Origin: JANQEU01 sp965601455 | Lineage (GTDB): Bacteria; Bacteroidota; Bacteroidia; Cytophagales; Cyclobacteriaceae | Length of the DNA stretch: 64,000 nt | Direction: 5' to 3' | Assembly: GCA_965601455.1 (NCBI GenBank) | Contig: OZ271831.1 | Span: 2,170,001-2,234,000, forward strand | In this document: one piece after another, positions 46,496-56,649 of the stretch | Layout of the letters: each line of letters begins with the position of its first letter | Position numbering within the stretch: position 1 is the stretch's first letter | The notes under the pieces: model-generated | The model's input: only the letters and a program-made list of their open reading frames with translations | Databases searched by the model: none | What the model was told of the DNA's origin: nothing | Program-made: the position numbers and the translations under genes

Positions 46496-48669
46496 GAATA
46501 GACAAAATTATCTTCAGTTTATTCGGTCTTTTATGGGCCCTTAGTGCAATCCAAGGACAGGACTTAGCTGGATATAAAAATCAATTGAATCAATTTGAAA
46601 CACAGGAAACGATTCAAAATGTATTCGTCGACTTTGACCAGGAATATTATTTGGCTGGTACAGAGTTGAAGTTCAACCTTTTCCTGGTGAACCAGGATAG
46701 GAAAATGATCCCTTCACATGACGTTGTTCACATTCGATTACTATCGGACAAAGGCAAGGTTTTGCAAACCATGAAGTTAGTTACTGATGAGGGAAGAGCG
46801 GCCGGAACCCTGCAACTGGAAGAAGAATGGCCTTCCGGTAAGTATAACTTTTTTGCCTTTACCAGATTGATGGCCAACTACGATCAATCGTACTATTTCC
46901 GTCACGCAATACCAGTTATCAATCCAAAGGACTATGACGGCTCAATCGGTACTGATACCGACATTGATCAAGCGGATGACTGGGTGGATATAGTTGAAAA
47001 AGAGTCATTCGTTAGCTTCCAGGTTGATTCGATACCGGAATGGATGAATACGAATTTCATCATTCAACAAAACACGAATATTGCCTTCGAAGCTCGAGTC
47101 ACATACCTTCCTTTTACCATCGATGTGCCCAAAACTGTTTTGAAGGGAGATCTGAACTTTCTTGTTGGTCTTTGGAAAGGAGCGGATTACATAAGGAATA
47201 CATTCTTTCAATTGGGTGGTAATGAAACAGATGTGGCTATCACTTTCCCGACCTCCAACTCACCTCGAAGTGCCCAGAACCTGGAATTACAGGTTATGGA
47301 AAATGGCCAACCAGTAAACGCTACTTTGGCTGTTCAATTAACCAAGGAAAGTAAGAATAAACGAATCCGTAATCATGTGCTGAGATCCTTTAATTTTTCC
47401 AATCAGGCAGAACCTTCATATAGCAGCTGGAGATATAGTGTGGCAGCGTTGAATTCATCTGATCAACCAGAAGGGTACACGGCAATAAAAGATGAACCGT
47501 ACGACATATTAATTGAGAACGATACAGTAGTTATTGAAAACATAACTCTTAGGCTTCCTGTTGATAAGCAGACTGGTGAGATAAAACTATTATTGGATTC
47601 CAGCATTAGAGAATCTGTGAGAAAACGGGTAGAAGGAAAAACGGTAGTGGGGAATTCCGGTACTACCTACCAACAAGAATTCAATTCCGTCACTGTTGAA
47701 GGGGTGATCAAAAATGTGATGGGAGAGCCTGCTTCTAATCGGTCATTTAACTTCTATTTCGTAAATCAGATGTTCGCATACAGCGAAGAAACAGATGAAA
47801 ATGGTTTTGTTTCCTTCCAATCCGAACCATTTTATGGAAATGATTATATGGTGATCTCGCCTATAGTGAAACAAGCTGGGGAGCGTTTTACATTCGAGAC
47901 TTTCGACTTTGAGAAAAACCTGGACTTTGATGAAGGCACAGGAAATGGTACTGACGACTTTAGACAATTGAAAGAAAAGCAAGAAAACCAGAGAATTGAA
48001 GAGGCTTATCGGGATGAAAGTTCGCTAACCTATATCGGTGGATCAGAATTAAGTCTTTACGATGAATACCGACGTTTCTATTTCAAGTCAATAATACTTG
48101 ATGAATACATTGCCTTTTCAACAATGGAAGAGGTGATTAATGAAATTGTTATTGCGTGCCGGGTAATTGGAAAGGAAAAGGATATTAGGCTTGTTTTTGA
48201 GAATCGAGGGATAAATTTTCCTGGTCCTCCTGGATTTCTTGTTAATGGTGTACCGGTCATAGAAGAGGATTCTATATTGGCCATGGATCCTGCGAAAATC
48301 GAATCAATAGGAGTTATTAATACGGCCAAAGATTTAAGAGAATTTTACAATTTTGGCTCTAATGGAGTACTGGTTTTCAAAACAGTGAACAACCAACCGC
48401 TTGTAAAGACACTTGACAGTAACGTGGTGTTAGTACAAGGTCTTGACCCGGCACGTAGAGAGCCTGATTGGAGCTCAAAAGCAGCCAATCTTCCCGATTT
48501 TCGAAAAACACTGCTTTGGGCACCGGTGGTTAATATCTCCGCTGAGTCACCTGGAACCCTGAATTATGAGACATCTGATGAATTGGGCGAGTACACGCTT
48601 TACATTCAGGGTTTTACCGAATCCGGTAAAGTCATTGATGTGGAATATAAGATGGAGGTAAATAGATAA
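46492..48669 (+). CDS. Secreted MG2-like protein with C-terminal plug-like domain
   Basis: From the ATG at 46492 it encodes 725 residues with a signal peptide (to ~24). An MG2/alpha-2-macroglobulin-type beta domain (~40-140; VFVDFDQEYYLAGTELKFNLFLVN) comes first, then further beta domains and a small segment near 575-635 resembling a TonB plug (FLVNGVPVIEEDSI...IESIGVINT...GSNGVLVFKT). It overlaps the DUF4249 stop by four bases. It has no lipobox or sorting domain. The plug-like part suggests docking with the operon's receptor; function unknown. Confidence 0.82.
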   Translation: MRIDKIIFSLFGLLWALSAIQGQDLAGYKNQLNQFETQETIQNVFVDFDQEYYLAGTELKFNLFLVNQDRKMIPSHDVVHIRLLSDKGKVLQTMKLVTDEGRAAGTLQLEEEWPSGKYNFFAFTRLMANYDQSYYFRHAIPVINPKDYDGSIGTDTDIDQADDWVDIVEKESFVSFQVDSIPEWMNTNFIIQQNTNIAFEARVTYLPFTIDVPKTVLKGDLNFLVGLWKGADYIRNTFFQLGGNETDVAITFPTSNSPRSAQNLELQVMENGQPVNATLAVQLTKESKNKRIRNHVLRSFNFSNQAEPSYSSWRYSVAALNSSDQPEGYTAIKDEPYDILIENDTVVIENITLRLPVDKQTGEIKLLLDSSIRESVRKRVEGKTVVGNSGTTYQQEFNSVTVEGVIKNVMGEPASNRSFNFYFVNQMFAYSEETDENGFVSFQSEPFYGNDYMVISPIVKQAGERFTFETFDFEKNLDFDEGTGNGTDDFRQLKEKQENQRIEEAYRDESSLTYIGGSELSLYDEYRRFYFKSIILDEYIAFSTMEEVINEIVIACRVIGKEKDIRLVFENRGINFPGPPGFLVNGVPVIEEDSILAMDPAKIESIGVINTAKDLREFYNFGSNGVLVFKTVNNQPLVKTLDSNVVLVQGLDPARREPDWSSKAANLPDFRKTLLWAPVVNISAESPGTLNYETSDELGEYTLYIQGFTESGKVIDVEYKMEVNR

Positions 48670-48693
48670 ACTTTCCGTTTCCATCTTTCTTAT

Positions 48694-48709
48694 AATAGCT
48701 TCGGCTATT
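48694..48709. other. UUCG-type tetraloop hairpin at the convergent 3' ends
   Basis: AATAGC-TTCG-GCTATT forms a 6-bp stem with a stable TTCG loop and overlaps the stop codon of the PhoD-like gene. No T run follows in either direction, so a classical terminator is doubtful; a 3'-end structure shared by both convergent transcripts is possible. Confidence 0.4.
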
Positions 48710-50261
48710 CCGTCACATCAAGAATTCTGTTACTGTTAATGGGAGTAATCTTTTCCATACCCAAGGTCATATTCCTTGATGGTATTGTCCTCGAAGGTGT
48801 ATAAAACCATCTTGCAAGTGCATGACTTTTTGTTAACGTCAATTCCAGGTACCCATGGTCACGCATATTTGTGAACTTCAACTGCGGGTTAATAGGGTCA
48901 CCAATGATCTTTTTTTCGTGAACGAGAACCATTGAATCAGTGACCCCCCTTCTTTCATTTGTGTTTCCGGAATTAACACTTGTTGTTCCAAATTCTACCG
49001 CAACTGGTCCGTTTTCCTGATAATCCCCAAATGGATCTTCAGTCACCTCAAGAGCCCATGAACTATGTGTGTCTCCAGTGATAAACACAACGTTCTCGAT
49101 GTTGTTCTCTCTAATATTTGAAATGATTTCCGATCGCTCCCTTGGATATCCATCCCATGAATCCAGGTTTATGCTGAATGTTGGAAAACCCCAATCCAGG
49201 TAGCTAAATATCACTTGGTTCCCGATTACTTTCCATCTTGACTCGGTGGCCTGAAGCCTGTCTTGTAGCCAGTTCATTTGAGTACTTCCAAGCATAGCAC
49301 GTTCAGGATATGCAATAGATGGATCATTTACACTATCAACAGGAGCTGTTCTTCCCGCCAGCCTCTCATCCAGCATGATCAATTCAGCCATATCGCCGAA
49401 GTCAAACGTCCGATAAAGGTTTTTATCCGGACGAACCGGTAGCCATTCGTAGTAAACTTTTCTTGCTATCTCCCGGCGATCAAGATAGTCACCTTCTTTG
49501 TCTGGTTGATGATTTTGGGCTCCGTCTTTATATGAATCATTGGCTATTTCATGGTCATCCCAAATGGTAATAAAAGGATGCATCTGATGTGCTTCCATCA
49601 AGTCCTTATCCAGCCTATACTGTCCATAGCGAGTTCGATAGTCCTCCAAAGTAACAATTTCGTGGGGAGGAAGATGAAAGCGACCGGTGGTAGTATCTCC
49701 ATAAACTTTCTCTCCATATTCATAAATGTAGTCACCAAGGTGTAAGACAGCATGAATATCTTTCCTTTCAGCGAGGGCCCCATATGCATTGAAAGGGCCA
49801 AATTCATAGTTGCTGCAACTCACAATAGCGAGTTTCAAACTATCAACGTCATCTTTCGGTGCCGTCATCGTTCTTCCGGTAGGAGAGTACACACCTTCAA
49901 AATTGAACCGATAGAAATAACGTGTACCTGGATTAAGTCCCGTAATATCAACTTTCACAGTGTATCCGCTTTCAGCTTGCGCAATGTGATTCCCAGATGC
50001 AACCAAATTGTCGAAGGAATCTTCAAGAGAGAATTCCCATCTAACAGATAATTGATCTACACTATCCTCAGGACTGACTTTGGTCCAAATGATAACCGCA
50101 TCTTGTAACGGGTCTCCGGAAGCGACACCATAGTAAAATGGTTTTAAGTCGGAGTTTAAATAGGCGAATAATGGATCCTGCAGTTTGGCCGTGTCTGTGT
50201 TTTGAGAGCAACTGTTAAGAAGTATCAAAAGGATTGATAATAGAATAAAGCTATTTTTCAT
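48705..50261 (-). CDS. PhoD-family alkaline phosphatase/phosphodiesterase lipoprotein
   Basis: The 518-residue protein has a lipoprotein signal (lipobox LNSC, Cys18) and PhoD motifs in order: an N-terminal Fn3-like domain with YYGVASGDPLQDAVIIWTKV, SCSNYE, HLGDYIYEYG, WDDHEIANDS, MLDERLAGRT and GDTHSSW. It would hydrolyse phosphomono- or diesters at the envelope using iron/calcium, as in known PhoD. It lies near a GDPD lipoprotein gene on the same strand, giving a likely phospholipid or teichoic-like phosphodiester salvage pair. The TTG four codons upstream is not preferred. Confidence 0.92.
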   Translation of the reverse strand: MKNSFILLSILLILLNSCSQNTDTAKLQDPLFAYLNSDLKPFYYGVASGDPLQDAVIIWTKVSPEDSVDQLSVRWEFSLEDSFDNLVASGNHIAQAESGYTVKVDITGLNPGTRYFYRFNFEGVYSPTGRTMTAPKDDVDSLKLAIVSCSNYEFGPFNAYGALAERKDIHAVLHLGDYIYEYGEKVYGDTTTGRFHLPPHEIVTLEDYRTRYGQYRLDKDLMEAHQMHPFITIWDDHEIANDSYKDGAQNHQPDKEGDYLDRREIARKVYYEWLPVRPDKNLYRTFDFGDMAELIMLDERLAGRTAPVDSVNDPSIAYPERAMLGSTQMNWLQDRLQATESRWKVIGNQVIFSYLDWGFPTFSINLDSWDGYPRERSEIISNIRENNIENVVFITGDTHSSWALEVTEDPFGDYQENGPVAVEFGTTSVNSGNTNERRGVTDSMVLVHEKKIIGDPINPQLKFTNMRDHGYLELTLTKSHALARWFYTPSRTIPSRNMTLGMEKITPINSNRILDVTE

Positions 50262-50372
50262 ATCGAATACCAAAGTTAATGTTGTGCTGGTATGACCTGG
50301 TTAAGCAAGTATTACCAGTTTGTGTCCTTGTGTATTATAAGAATAAATCATCCATTAAATCCAATCAATAGG

Positions 50373-51278
50373 CTAGTAAACATTCAAAGCCTTAGCGACT
50401 TCAATTGGCCGATCTGTGGCAATTATTTTCGCACCGTTCTCTATATAGGTTTGATAAATACTATCATCTCCCTTAGCCTGGGCACTTTTATCAAGGTTTC
50501 CTAATGTTCCTAAGATAGAGATAATCCCCAGGCTTGCTAGTTTATCATAATGCTCTATTTCAGGTTCTCTGGTGCCTACAAAACCCAAAAGATTAGTCGA
50601 TGGAATCCCGGAAGTCTTAATTTGTTCTAAGGCGGAATCATTTCCAGCTGATACGGAAATTAATAACTCTTGATTCTTTTCGAAAACGTATATCGCATCC
50701 TGTATTCGATAGGTAATAATGGCGGCATAAGATGATGCTTCCAGAGTCTCAATGGCACGGATAACCATCTCATATGGTACACCTCTTTTGACGTCAAGAG
50801 TGAACAACGTCTTTCCTTTTCCCCATAACAATACCTCGTGTAATGTGGGTATGGTGAAATCGGTTGTATCTCCTTGGTTATCAATAAGCTCTAACATTTT
50901 CAACTCCGCAAGAGTAAAGCCCACAACTTGACCTTCACCTGTTGTGGTCCGATCCAGCGTTTTATCATGCATGAGTATAAGAATGCTGTCCTTAGTCATT
51001 GAAACATCACATTCGATAATAGCAGGGATCTGATCAACTATGTTTTGAAAAGTCTCAATGGCATTTTCAGGATATCCAGGATAAGGGCCTCCTCTGTGCG
51101 CACTGATCAATGGTTGAGATCCATCCAACCAGTTCTTAAATGAAACGGTAGTGCTATCTGATGTGACTCGGTGGTCCTTATCCGAATGTTTTGATTCCGA
51201 CTGACCTTGGGGTTGACAACTGCAAGCAAAAAGCAGGAACAGACCATATAGAAAGTGAAGGCGCTTATTAGAAATCAT
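50373..51278 (-). CDS. Glycerophosphodiester phosphodiesterase family lipoprotein
   Basis: The 301-residue protein begins with a lipoprotein-like signal (LFAC, Cys19). Its TIM-barrel GDPD core has SAHRGG (His61, Arg62), ECDVS (Glu89, Asp91) and MHDKTLDRTT (His104). These cover the catalytic acid/base and metal ligands. It hydrolyses glycerophosphodiesters to glycerol-3-phosphate and an alcohol. It is upstream of the PhoD-like gene on the same strand with an ~111-base gap. Confidence 0.9.
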   Translation of the reverse strand: MISNKRLHFLYGLFLLFACSCQPQGQSESKHSDKDHRVTSDSTTVSFKNWLDGSQPLISAHRGGPYPGYPENAIETFQNIVDQIPAIIECDVSMTKDSILILMHDKTLDRTTTGEGQVVGFTLAELKMLELIDNQGDTTDFTIPTLHEVLLWGKGKTLFTLDVKRGVPYEMVIRAIETLEASSYAAIITYRIQDAIYVFEKNQELLISVSAGNDSALEQIKTSGIPSTNLLGFVGTREPEIEHYDKLASLGIISILGTLGNLDKSAQAKGDDSIYQTYIENGAKIIATDRPIEVAKALNVY

Positions 51279-51436
51279 AATAACGAAGGGATATAGAATG
51301 GTTTAATACGCAGACAATCTGACGATTACATTTTGGTTAATTTTTCTTCAGACACATATATATCACTTATTTCCTTATCCAACATGAATTCAGTACCTTA
51401 GAATTAATCATGTTTCACACAATCTCAAACTGACCT

Positions 51437-54400
51437 ATGCTAGTTTCAATTATCCGATCAATCTCAATCCTAGTTCTTTTTGTCGCCACAAGTGCCTTAT
51501 CCCAGACGCTCTCAACAGAGCAAATGGATCAACTTGAGTTCAGGCATATTGGCCCAATTGGCAACAGAGTTATTTCCGTAGCGGGTATTCCTGATGATCC
51601 TTTAACCTATTATGTTGGAGCTGCTTCGGGTGGGATTTGGAAGTCCGTCGACGGTGGACTTCAATGGAAACCCATTTTTGACGATCAGCGTGTACACTCC
51701 ATCGGAGCACTTGCATTGGCTCCAAGTGAGCCGGAGATTGTCTATGCCGGCACGGGAGAGTCTTTTATTCGATCAAATGTATCAATTGGAAATGGTGTTT
51801 ATCGCTCAACAGATGGGGGTGAGAACTGGACCCATCTTGGTCTTGAAAACACTGGAAGAATTAGTCGGATAGTTGTTCATCCCACCAATCCAGATGTAGC
51901 TTATGTGGCTGCTTTAGGACATGGATATACTCCACAACAGGAAAGGGGAATATTCAAGACTACTGACGGGGGAAAAACATGGAAGCAGGTTTTGCATGTA
52001 GATAAAAACACAGGTGCTTCTGATTTGGTAATGGATCCGTTCAACCCAAGAATTCTATTCGCCGGAATGTGGTCTTTGGAAATTCGACCCTGGACCCGAA
52101 CAAGTGGTGGACCTGGAGGTGGAATATATCGCTCGCTAGATGGCGGCGAAACCTGGAAGAAATTACAGGGAAATGGGCTTCCAGAGGGTGAAGTTGGGAA
52201 GATCGCTCTAGCAATGACTGCCGGCCAACAAGGAAGGCTATATGCTTTGATTGAAACTGGTGATGGCATCCCTCTTGATGGTAAACCTACTAATACTGGT
52301 GAACTATGGCGATCGGAGAACCGCGGAAATTCATTTGCTCTGGTAAATTCTGATCGTGATCTTTCCGGAAGAGGTGCCTATTATACTCGATGTACAGCAT
52401 CTCCAGACAATCCAAATGAAATCTATTTCTTTTCGGCAGCCTACGCTACAAGTATAGACGGAGGCGTAACTGCAACGTTGGCAGCTCCCGGAACTGCCCC
52501 CAACTGGGACCATCACGACATGTGGGTAGATCCTACCAATGGTGACAGACAAATTGTTGTAGGAGACGGAGGGTTATCTGTCAGTCAAAATCGGGGTAAA
52601 TCATGGTTGAGAATTCAAGTACCAGTTGCGCAATTGTATCATGTGACTACCGACACTGAAGTTCCTTATAATGTATTAACCAATAGACAGGATGGACCTT
52701 CGATGAAAGGTCCAAGTAGAAGTCGTATGCAGAGTTTCTTCGGGAGTTTTATTCCTACTGGCATGTGGCATGATGTAGGAGGTGGAGAAAGTGGATTTGC
52801 CACTGCTGATCCCACGGATCCGAATATCGTTTGGTCTAGCGCTTCAGGATATGGCGCCCTTGGTGGAGTTGTAGTCAGATACAACGAACAAACGGGCCAA
52901 TTTAGACAGGTGGAGGTTTGGCCAGAGCTTACGGCAGGAACACCCGCTGTAGACGTAAAATATCGATTCCAATGGACATTCCCATTACTGATATCTCCTC
53001 ATGATAACAATACAGTTTACGTTGCCAGCCAATACGTACACCGGACAACTAACGGAGGACAAACATGGGAAATCGTAAGTCCTGATCTTAGCCTGAATGA
53101 TGCCTCAAAGCAACAATTCTCCGGAGGGCTAACAGGTGATAACATCGGAGTTGAATATGCCAATGTTGTTTATGCTTTAGATGAATCACCGATTAAGCAG
53201 GGTTTACTCTGGGCGGGTACAAACGATGGGCTGGTACATATCAGTCAGGATAACGGGGCCAACTGGACCAATCTAACCTCCAAAATTCCGGAAATGCCAA
53301 CCTATGGGGCAGTCAGAAATATCGAAGCTTCGAAATATGATGAAGGAACTGCTTACCTGACAGTGGATGCCCATGAAATGGGAGATTTTAAACCATACGT
53401 GTACATGACTACCAATTATGGCAAGTCCTGGAAAAAAATTACCTCTGGCATAGAGAATAGTCCGTTAAGTTATTGCCGGATGATTAAGGAGGATCCCTTA
53501 AATCCTAATCTCTTGTATCTGGGGACAGAGAATGCATTATACTTCTCTTTGAATAAGGGCACAACCTGGCAATCCTTAATGACTAATTTGCCATCAAGTC
53601 CTATGTACTGGATGGATATCCCCGAGCACTTTAATGATCTGGTAGTTGGAACATATGGACGTGGTATTTGGATACTGGATGATTTGACACCAATTCAGCA
53701 GTTTACCAATGAGGTAGCTAACGCATCAGTACATTTATTTAATCCAAAAGATGCATATCGACTGAATCCGGTATCCATGGTCATGCAGTTCTTCAAAGAG
53801 GCTTCTTTTGGAGACGATCCTCCAGCTGGCACTTCACTGCATTACTGGCAAGCAAATGACATGGAAGACAGTGTTACACTGATAATTGCCAATGAGTCAG
53901 GGGAGGCCATAAGGACCATTAAGCATAAAGGGAAGCCTGGTATTAATCGAATCTGGTGGGATTTCAAGGAAGATCCAACGACAGAGATTGTAATGAGAAC
54001 CAAGCCGCTATACGCCTCATGGTACGAACTTGATGACAATCGAACTCGTCCATCATTGGTTCCTCCATTATCATTAATGGCCACACCAGGGATATACACC
54101 GTTACCTTAAAATCAGGGGATATTGAGCAAAAGCAGAGCTTTGAATTAATCAAAGACCCAAACTCTGAGGGTACGATCGCGGATATTGACTTACAGAAAG
54201 AATTGTTGGATAAGATTCGCGTAGATTATGAAGAAATGTCACAAGTGGTTAATGAGGCCGAGAAACTCCGTAGACAACTTCGTGACATGATGCCAATGAC
54301 ATCCGGCGATTTAATGTCTGAAATCAAAGCTTTGGATAGTTTAATTACTCAAGTCGAGAATCGTATCATCCAGTTGAAACATACCGGTAAAGGACAAGAC

Positions 54401-54631
54401 CCTATTCGACTTCCAGGTATGATTATGGAGAAAATGGATTACCTGGCGATGACTATAGCCATTGCTGACTTCAAACCTGCCGATCAGTATGTGGAAGTAT
54501 TCGACAAACTCCATGCAGAATGGGTGGAGGTCAAAAAGAAATGGGAAGAAGTGAAAACCAAGGAGGTTGCATCACTAACCAATACGATGAAGGATAACAA
54601 AGTGGGTGGATTGATTTTTGGTCAGGATTAA
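51437..54631 (+). CDS. Secreted VPS10/sortilin-like BNR propeller protein (second paralogue)
   Basis: The 1064-residue protein has a signal peptide and the same plan as the protein at 30908: an FRHIGPIGNR start, BNR repeats (STDGGENWTHLG, TTDGGKTWKQVL, TTNGGQTWEIVS), the QLYHVTTD motif, and a C-terminal Ig-like domain. It adds a ~100-residue helical extension (~950-1050) with heptad character. The two genes are paralogues ~20 kb apart. The function is unproven; such proteins are called glycosyl hydrolases by homology only. Confidence 0.9.
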   Translation: MLVSIIRSISILVLFVATSALSQTLSTEQMDQLEFRHIGPIGNRVISVAGIPDDPLTYYVGAASGGIWKSVDGGLQWKPIFDDQRVHSIGALALAPSEPEIVYAGTGESFIRSNVSIGNGVYRSTDGGENWTHLGLENTGRISRIVVHPTNPDVAYVAALGHGYTPQQERGIFKTTDGGKTWKQVLHVDKNTGASDLVMDPFNPRILFAGMWSLEIRPWTRTSGGPGGGIYRSLDGGETWKKLQGNGLPEGEVGKIALAMTAGQQGRLYALIETGDGIPLDGKPTNTGELWRSENRGNSFALVNSDRDLSGRGAYYTRCTASPDNPNEIYFFSAAYATSIDGGVTATLAAPGTAPNWDHHDMWVDPTNGDRQIVVGDGGLSVSQNRGKSWLRIQVPVAQLYHVTTDTEVPYNVLTNRQDGPSMKGPSRSRMQSFFGSFIPTGMWHDVGGGESGFATADPTDPNIVWSSASGYGALGGVVVRYNEQTGQFRQVEVWPELTAGTPAVDVKYRFQWTFPLLISPHDNNTVYVASQYVHRTTNGGQTWEIVSPDLSLNDASKQQFSGGLTGDNIGVEYANVVYALDESPIKQGLLWAGTNDGLVHISQDNGANWTNLTSKIPEMPTYGAVRNIEASKYDEGTAYLTVDAHEMGDFKPYVYMTTNYGKSWKKITSGIENSPLSYCRMIKEDPLNPNLLYLGTENALYFSLNKGTTWQSLMTNLPSSPMYWMDIPEHFNDLVVGTYGRGIWILDDLTPIQQFTNEVANASVHLFNPKDAYRLNPVSMVMQFFKEASFGDDPPAGTSLHYWQANDMEDSVTLIIANESGEAIRTIKHKGKPGINRIWWDFKEDPTTEIVMRTKPLYASWYELDDNRTRPSLVPPLSLMATPGIYTVTLKSGDIEQKQSFELIKDPNSEGTIADIDLQKELLDKIRVDYEEMSQVVNEAEKLRRQLRDMMPMTSGDLMSEIKALDSLITQVENRIIQLKHTGKGQDPIRLPGMIMEKMDYLAMTIAIADFKPADQYVEVFDKLHAEWVEVKKKWEEVKTKEVASLTNTMKDNKVGGLIFGQD

Positions 54632-54648
54632 GTGACGGATTAGAGGAT

Positions 54649-56406
54649 TCAGAGTAGTTCGGTTACAGGCAGTTGTACTGTAACCGAAGTACCCTTTTTC
54701 TCTTCGGAGGAAAACTCAATATCACCTTTGTGATCCATAATTATCGAATAGCTTATTGAAAGTCCAAGACCTGTCCCTTTACCTGGATCCTTGGTCGTGA
54801 AAAACGGGTCTGTAATCTTAGAAAGATGTTCTTTTTTGATCCCATTTCCATTGTCGATTACCTCAATCATTAAATTGGAATCCACGTTTCTGGTTTCAAT
54901 ATTGATATCACCTCTGTCTTCAACGGCATGAATTGAATTTGTGAGTAGATTCAAAAAAACCTGATGGAGCTTACCCTGGTTGCCAAGTAAAATCGGTTGG
55001 TCGGCATTGTATTTTTTGTGGATTGTGATCCTTCCCTCATACTGTTTTTTTAGTATGAGAAGGCAATTATCAATTACCGTATGAATATCGCATTCTTCAC
55101 TGCTAGTCTCGTTGCTTCTGCTAAACTGATTAAGTCCTTTTACTATATCAGCAGCTCTCTTCACTCCAATTTCCAAACCTTCCAGATAAGGCTTTGCATT
55201 TTCATTTTTCTCTTCTTCAAAGTACCTTTTTAAGGCTTCATAACTCCCTTGAATATAATTTAGAGGATTATTGATTTCATGGGCTACTCCAGCCGTAAGA
55301 ATTCCGAGACTTGCCATTTTTTCGGACTGCACTAATCGAGATTGTGCTTGTTTGAGGTCTTCTGTTTTCTCATTAACCAGTTCCTCAAGATTGTTTTGAT
55401 ACTTCTTTATTTCGTCCTCCATTTTCCTTTGAGTGGTGACGTCATAAAAAATACCTTCAACACCAACATATTCCCGTTTTTCATTAAAGACGACAGTAGC
55501 ATTGATAACAACATGTATGTTGCTAGAGTGTTTAGTAGTGAATTCCGCTTGATGTAAAGTAACCTGTCCCTTATTTTTGAGATCCCCAAAAAAGACGTCG
55601 CATAATTCCTTTTTGATAAATAGCTTATTTAGGGGACTGCCCATAAGCTCATTTTCAGAAAAACCAGTGGTTTTAATGGTCGACGGGCTTACCAGGGTAA
55701 TATTGCCAAAGTCATCGGTTTTAAAAAAACCACCTACCAGGTTATCGACAATACTACGATACGTCAACTCTCTTTGTTCAATATCCTTTCGAGCGTTGAT
55801 TAAAGCCTCATTCTGCTCCTCTTTAATTTTGGTGTCCTCCTGTGCAGTAATCAGAGCCTCATCGGAAAACCGCGTAACAAAGTACAGGATAAGAGAGATG
55901 TTGATCAATGTGAAACCGAAGAACACCTGGACTTCAAAAATTGAATCTGCAAATTCAGGGAAGCTTCCTTGTAAATAGTCAGATACCCTGAGAGAGCTGA
56001 TAAAGAACACGATAGCTGCGAGAATTAAGAAGATCCTTGAAGCGAAGAAGGAAATAAAAACAAGTACAAAAATGGCAACGTAAAATTCCTCACCATACTT
56101 AGTGAAAAAGGTGTCGTCGTCAAAAATATTGAGTACAGTTGCGACAATCAGAATTGCACCAATTGAAAAAATATTACTTGCTAGTTTGACTCCGTATTTC
56201 CTTAGGACAAAAAGAATACTCAGAACAAATAGTTGACCGATTGGTAAAAAGTAATCTGATGTAGTAATCCTGTCTTGGGTGATGAACGATTGGATTATCA
56301 GGATGACCATCAACAGAAATACCGTAATCATACTCCACTTTAGAGCCTTTGATTTCTGCTTTTCGTGTAATGATTGCTCGATTATGGGATCAAAATAATT
56401 AAGCAT
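54649..56406 (-). CDS. Membrane PAS sensor histidine kinase (orphan)
   Basis: The 585-residue protein has six predicted membrane helices (~23-180), a PAS domain (~213-325), a coiled coil (~326-362), a HisKA domain with phosphoacceptor His376 (GVAHEINNPLNYI) and a HATPase (N box NLLTNSIHAV, G boxes DNGNGI and GKGTGLGLS). No response regulator is adjacent, so it is an orphan. Its stop lies 17 bases from the convergent VPS10-like gene. Confidence 0.92.
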   Translation of the reverse strand: MLNYFDPIIEQSLHEKQKSKALKWSMITVFLLMVILIIQSFITQDRITTSDYFLPIGQLFVLSILFVLRKYGVKLASNIFSIGAILIVATVLNIFDDDTFFTKYGEEFYVAIFVLVFISFFASRIFLILAAIVFFISSLRVSDYLQGSFPEFADSIFEVQVFFGFTLINISLILYFVTRFSDEALITAQEDTKIKEEQNEALINARKDIEQRELTYRSIVDNLVGGFFKTDDFGNITLVSPSTIKTTGFSENELMGSPLNKLFIKKELCDVFFGDLKNKGQVTLHQAEFTTKHSSNIHVVINATVVFNEKREYVGVEGIFYDVTTQRKMEDEIKKYQNNLEELVNEKTEDLKQAQSRLVQSEKMASLGILTAGVAHEINNPLNYIQGSYEALKRYFEEEKNENAKPYLEGLEIGVKRAADIVKGLNQFSRSNETSSEECDIHTVIDNCLLILKKQYEGRITIHKKYNADQPILLGNQGKLHQVFLNLLTNSIHAVEDRGDINIETRNVDSNLMIEVIDNGNGIKKEHLSKITDPFFTTKDPGKGTGLGLSISYSIIMDHKGDIEFSSEEKKGTSVTVQLPVTELL

Positions 56407-56649
56407 GTGGTGACACTAAAAGGGATTTATTCGATATGACATCCTTTTGACGCAACTAATATACAGCCAGATTAGTATTTTTAGTCCTACTTGTTGAAGG
56501 CAGGTGACCATACCGTACTGATTTCTGGGCATTACCCGTTTATCAAATTTTTTCATTGCAGTGATTACGTTTGTATATACTGTTCTAAATTTCCTCTGAA
56601 ATTAATGTCCGTATTCGGTGGATACTTTAAAAGACTCTGAAGAATCTAA

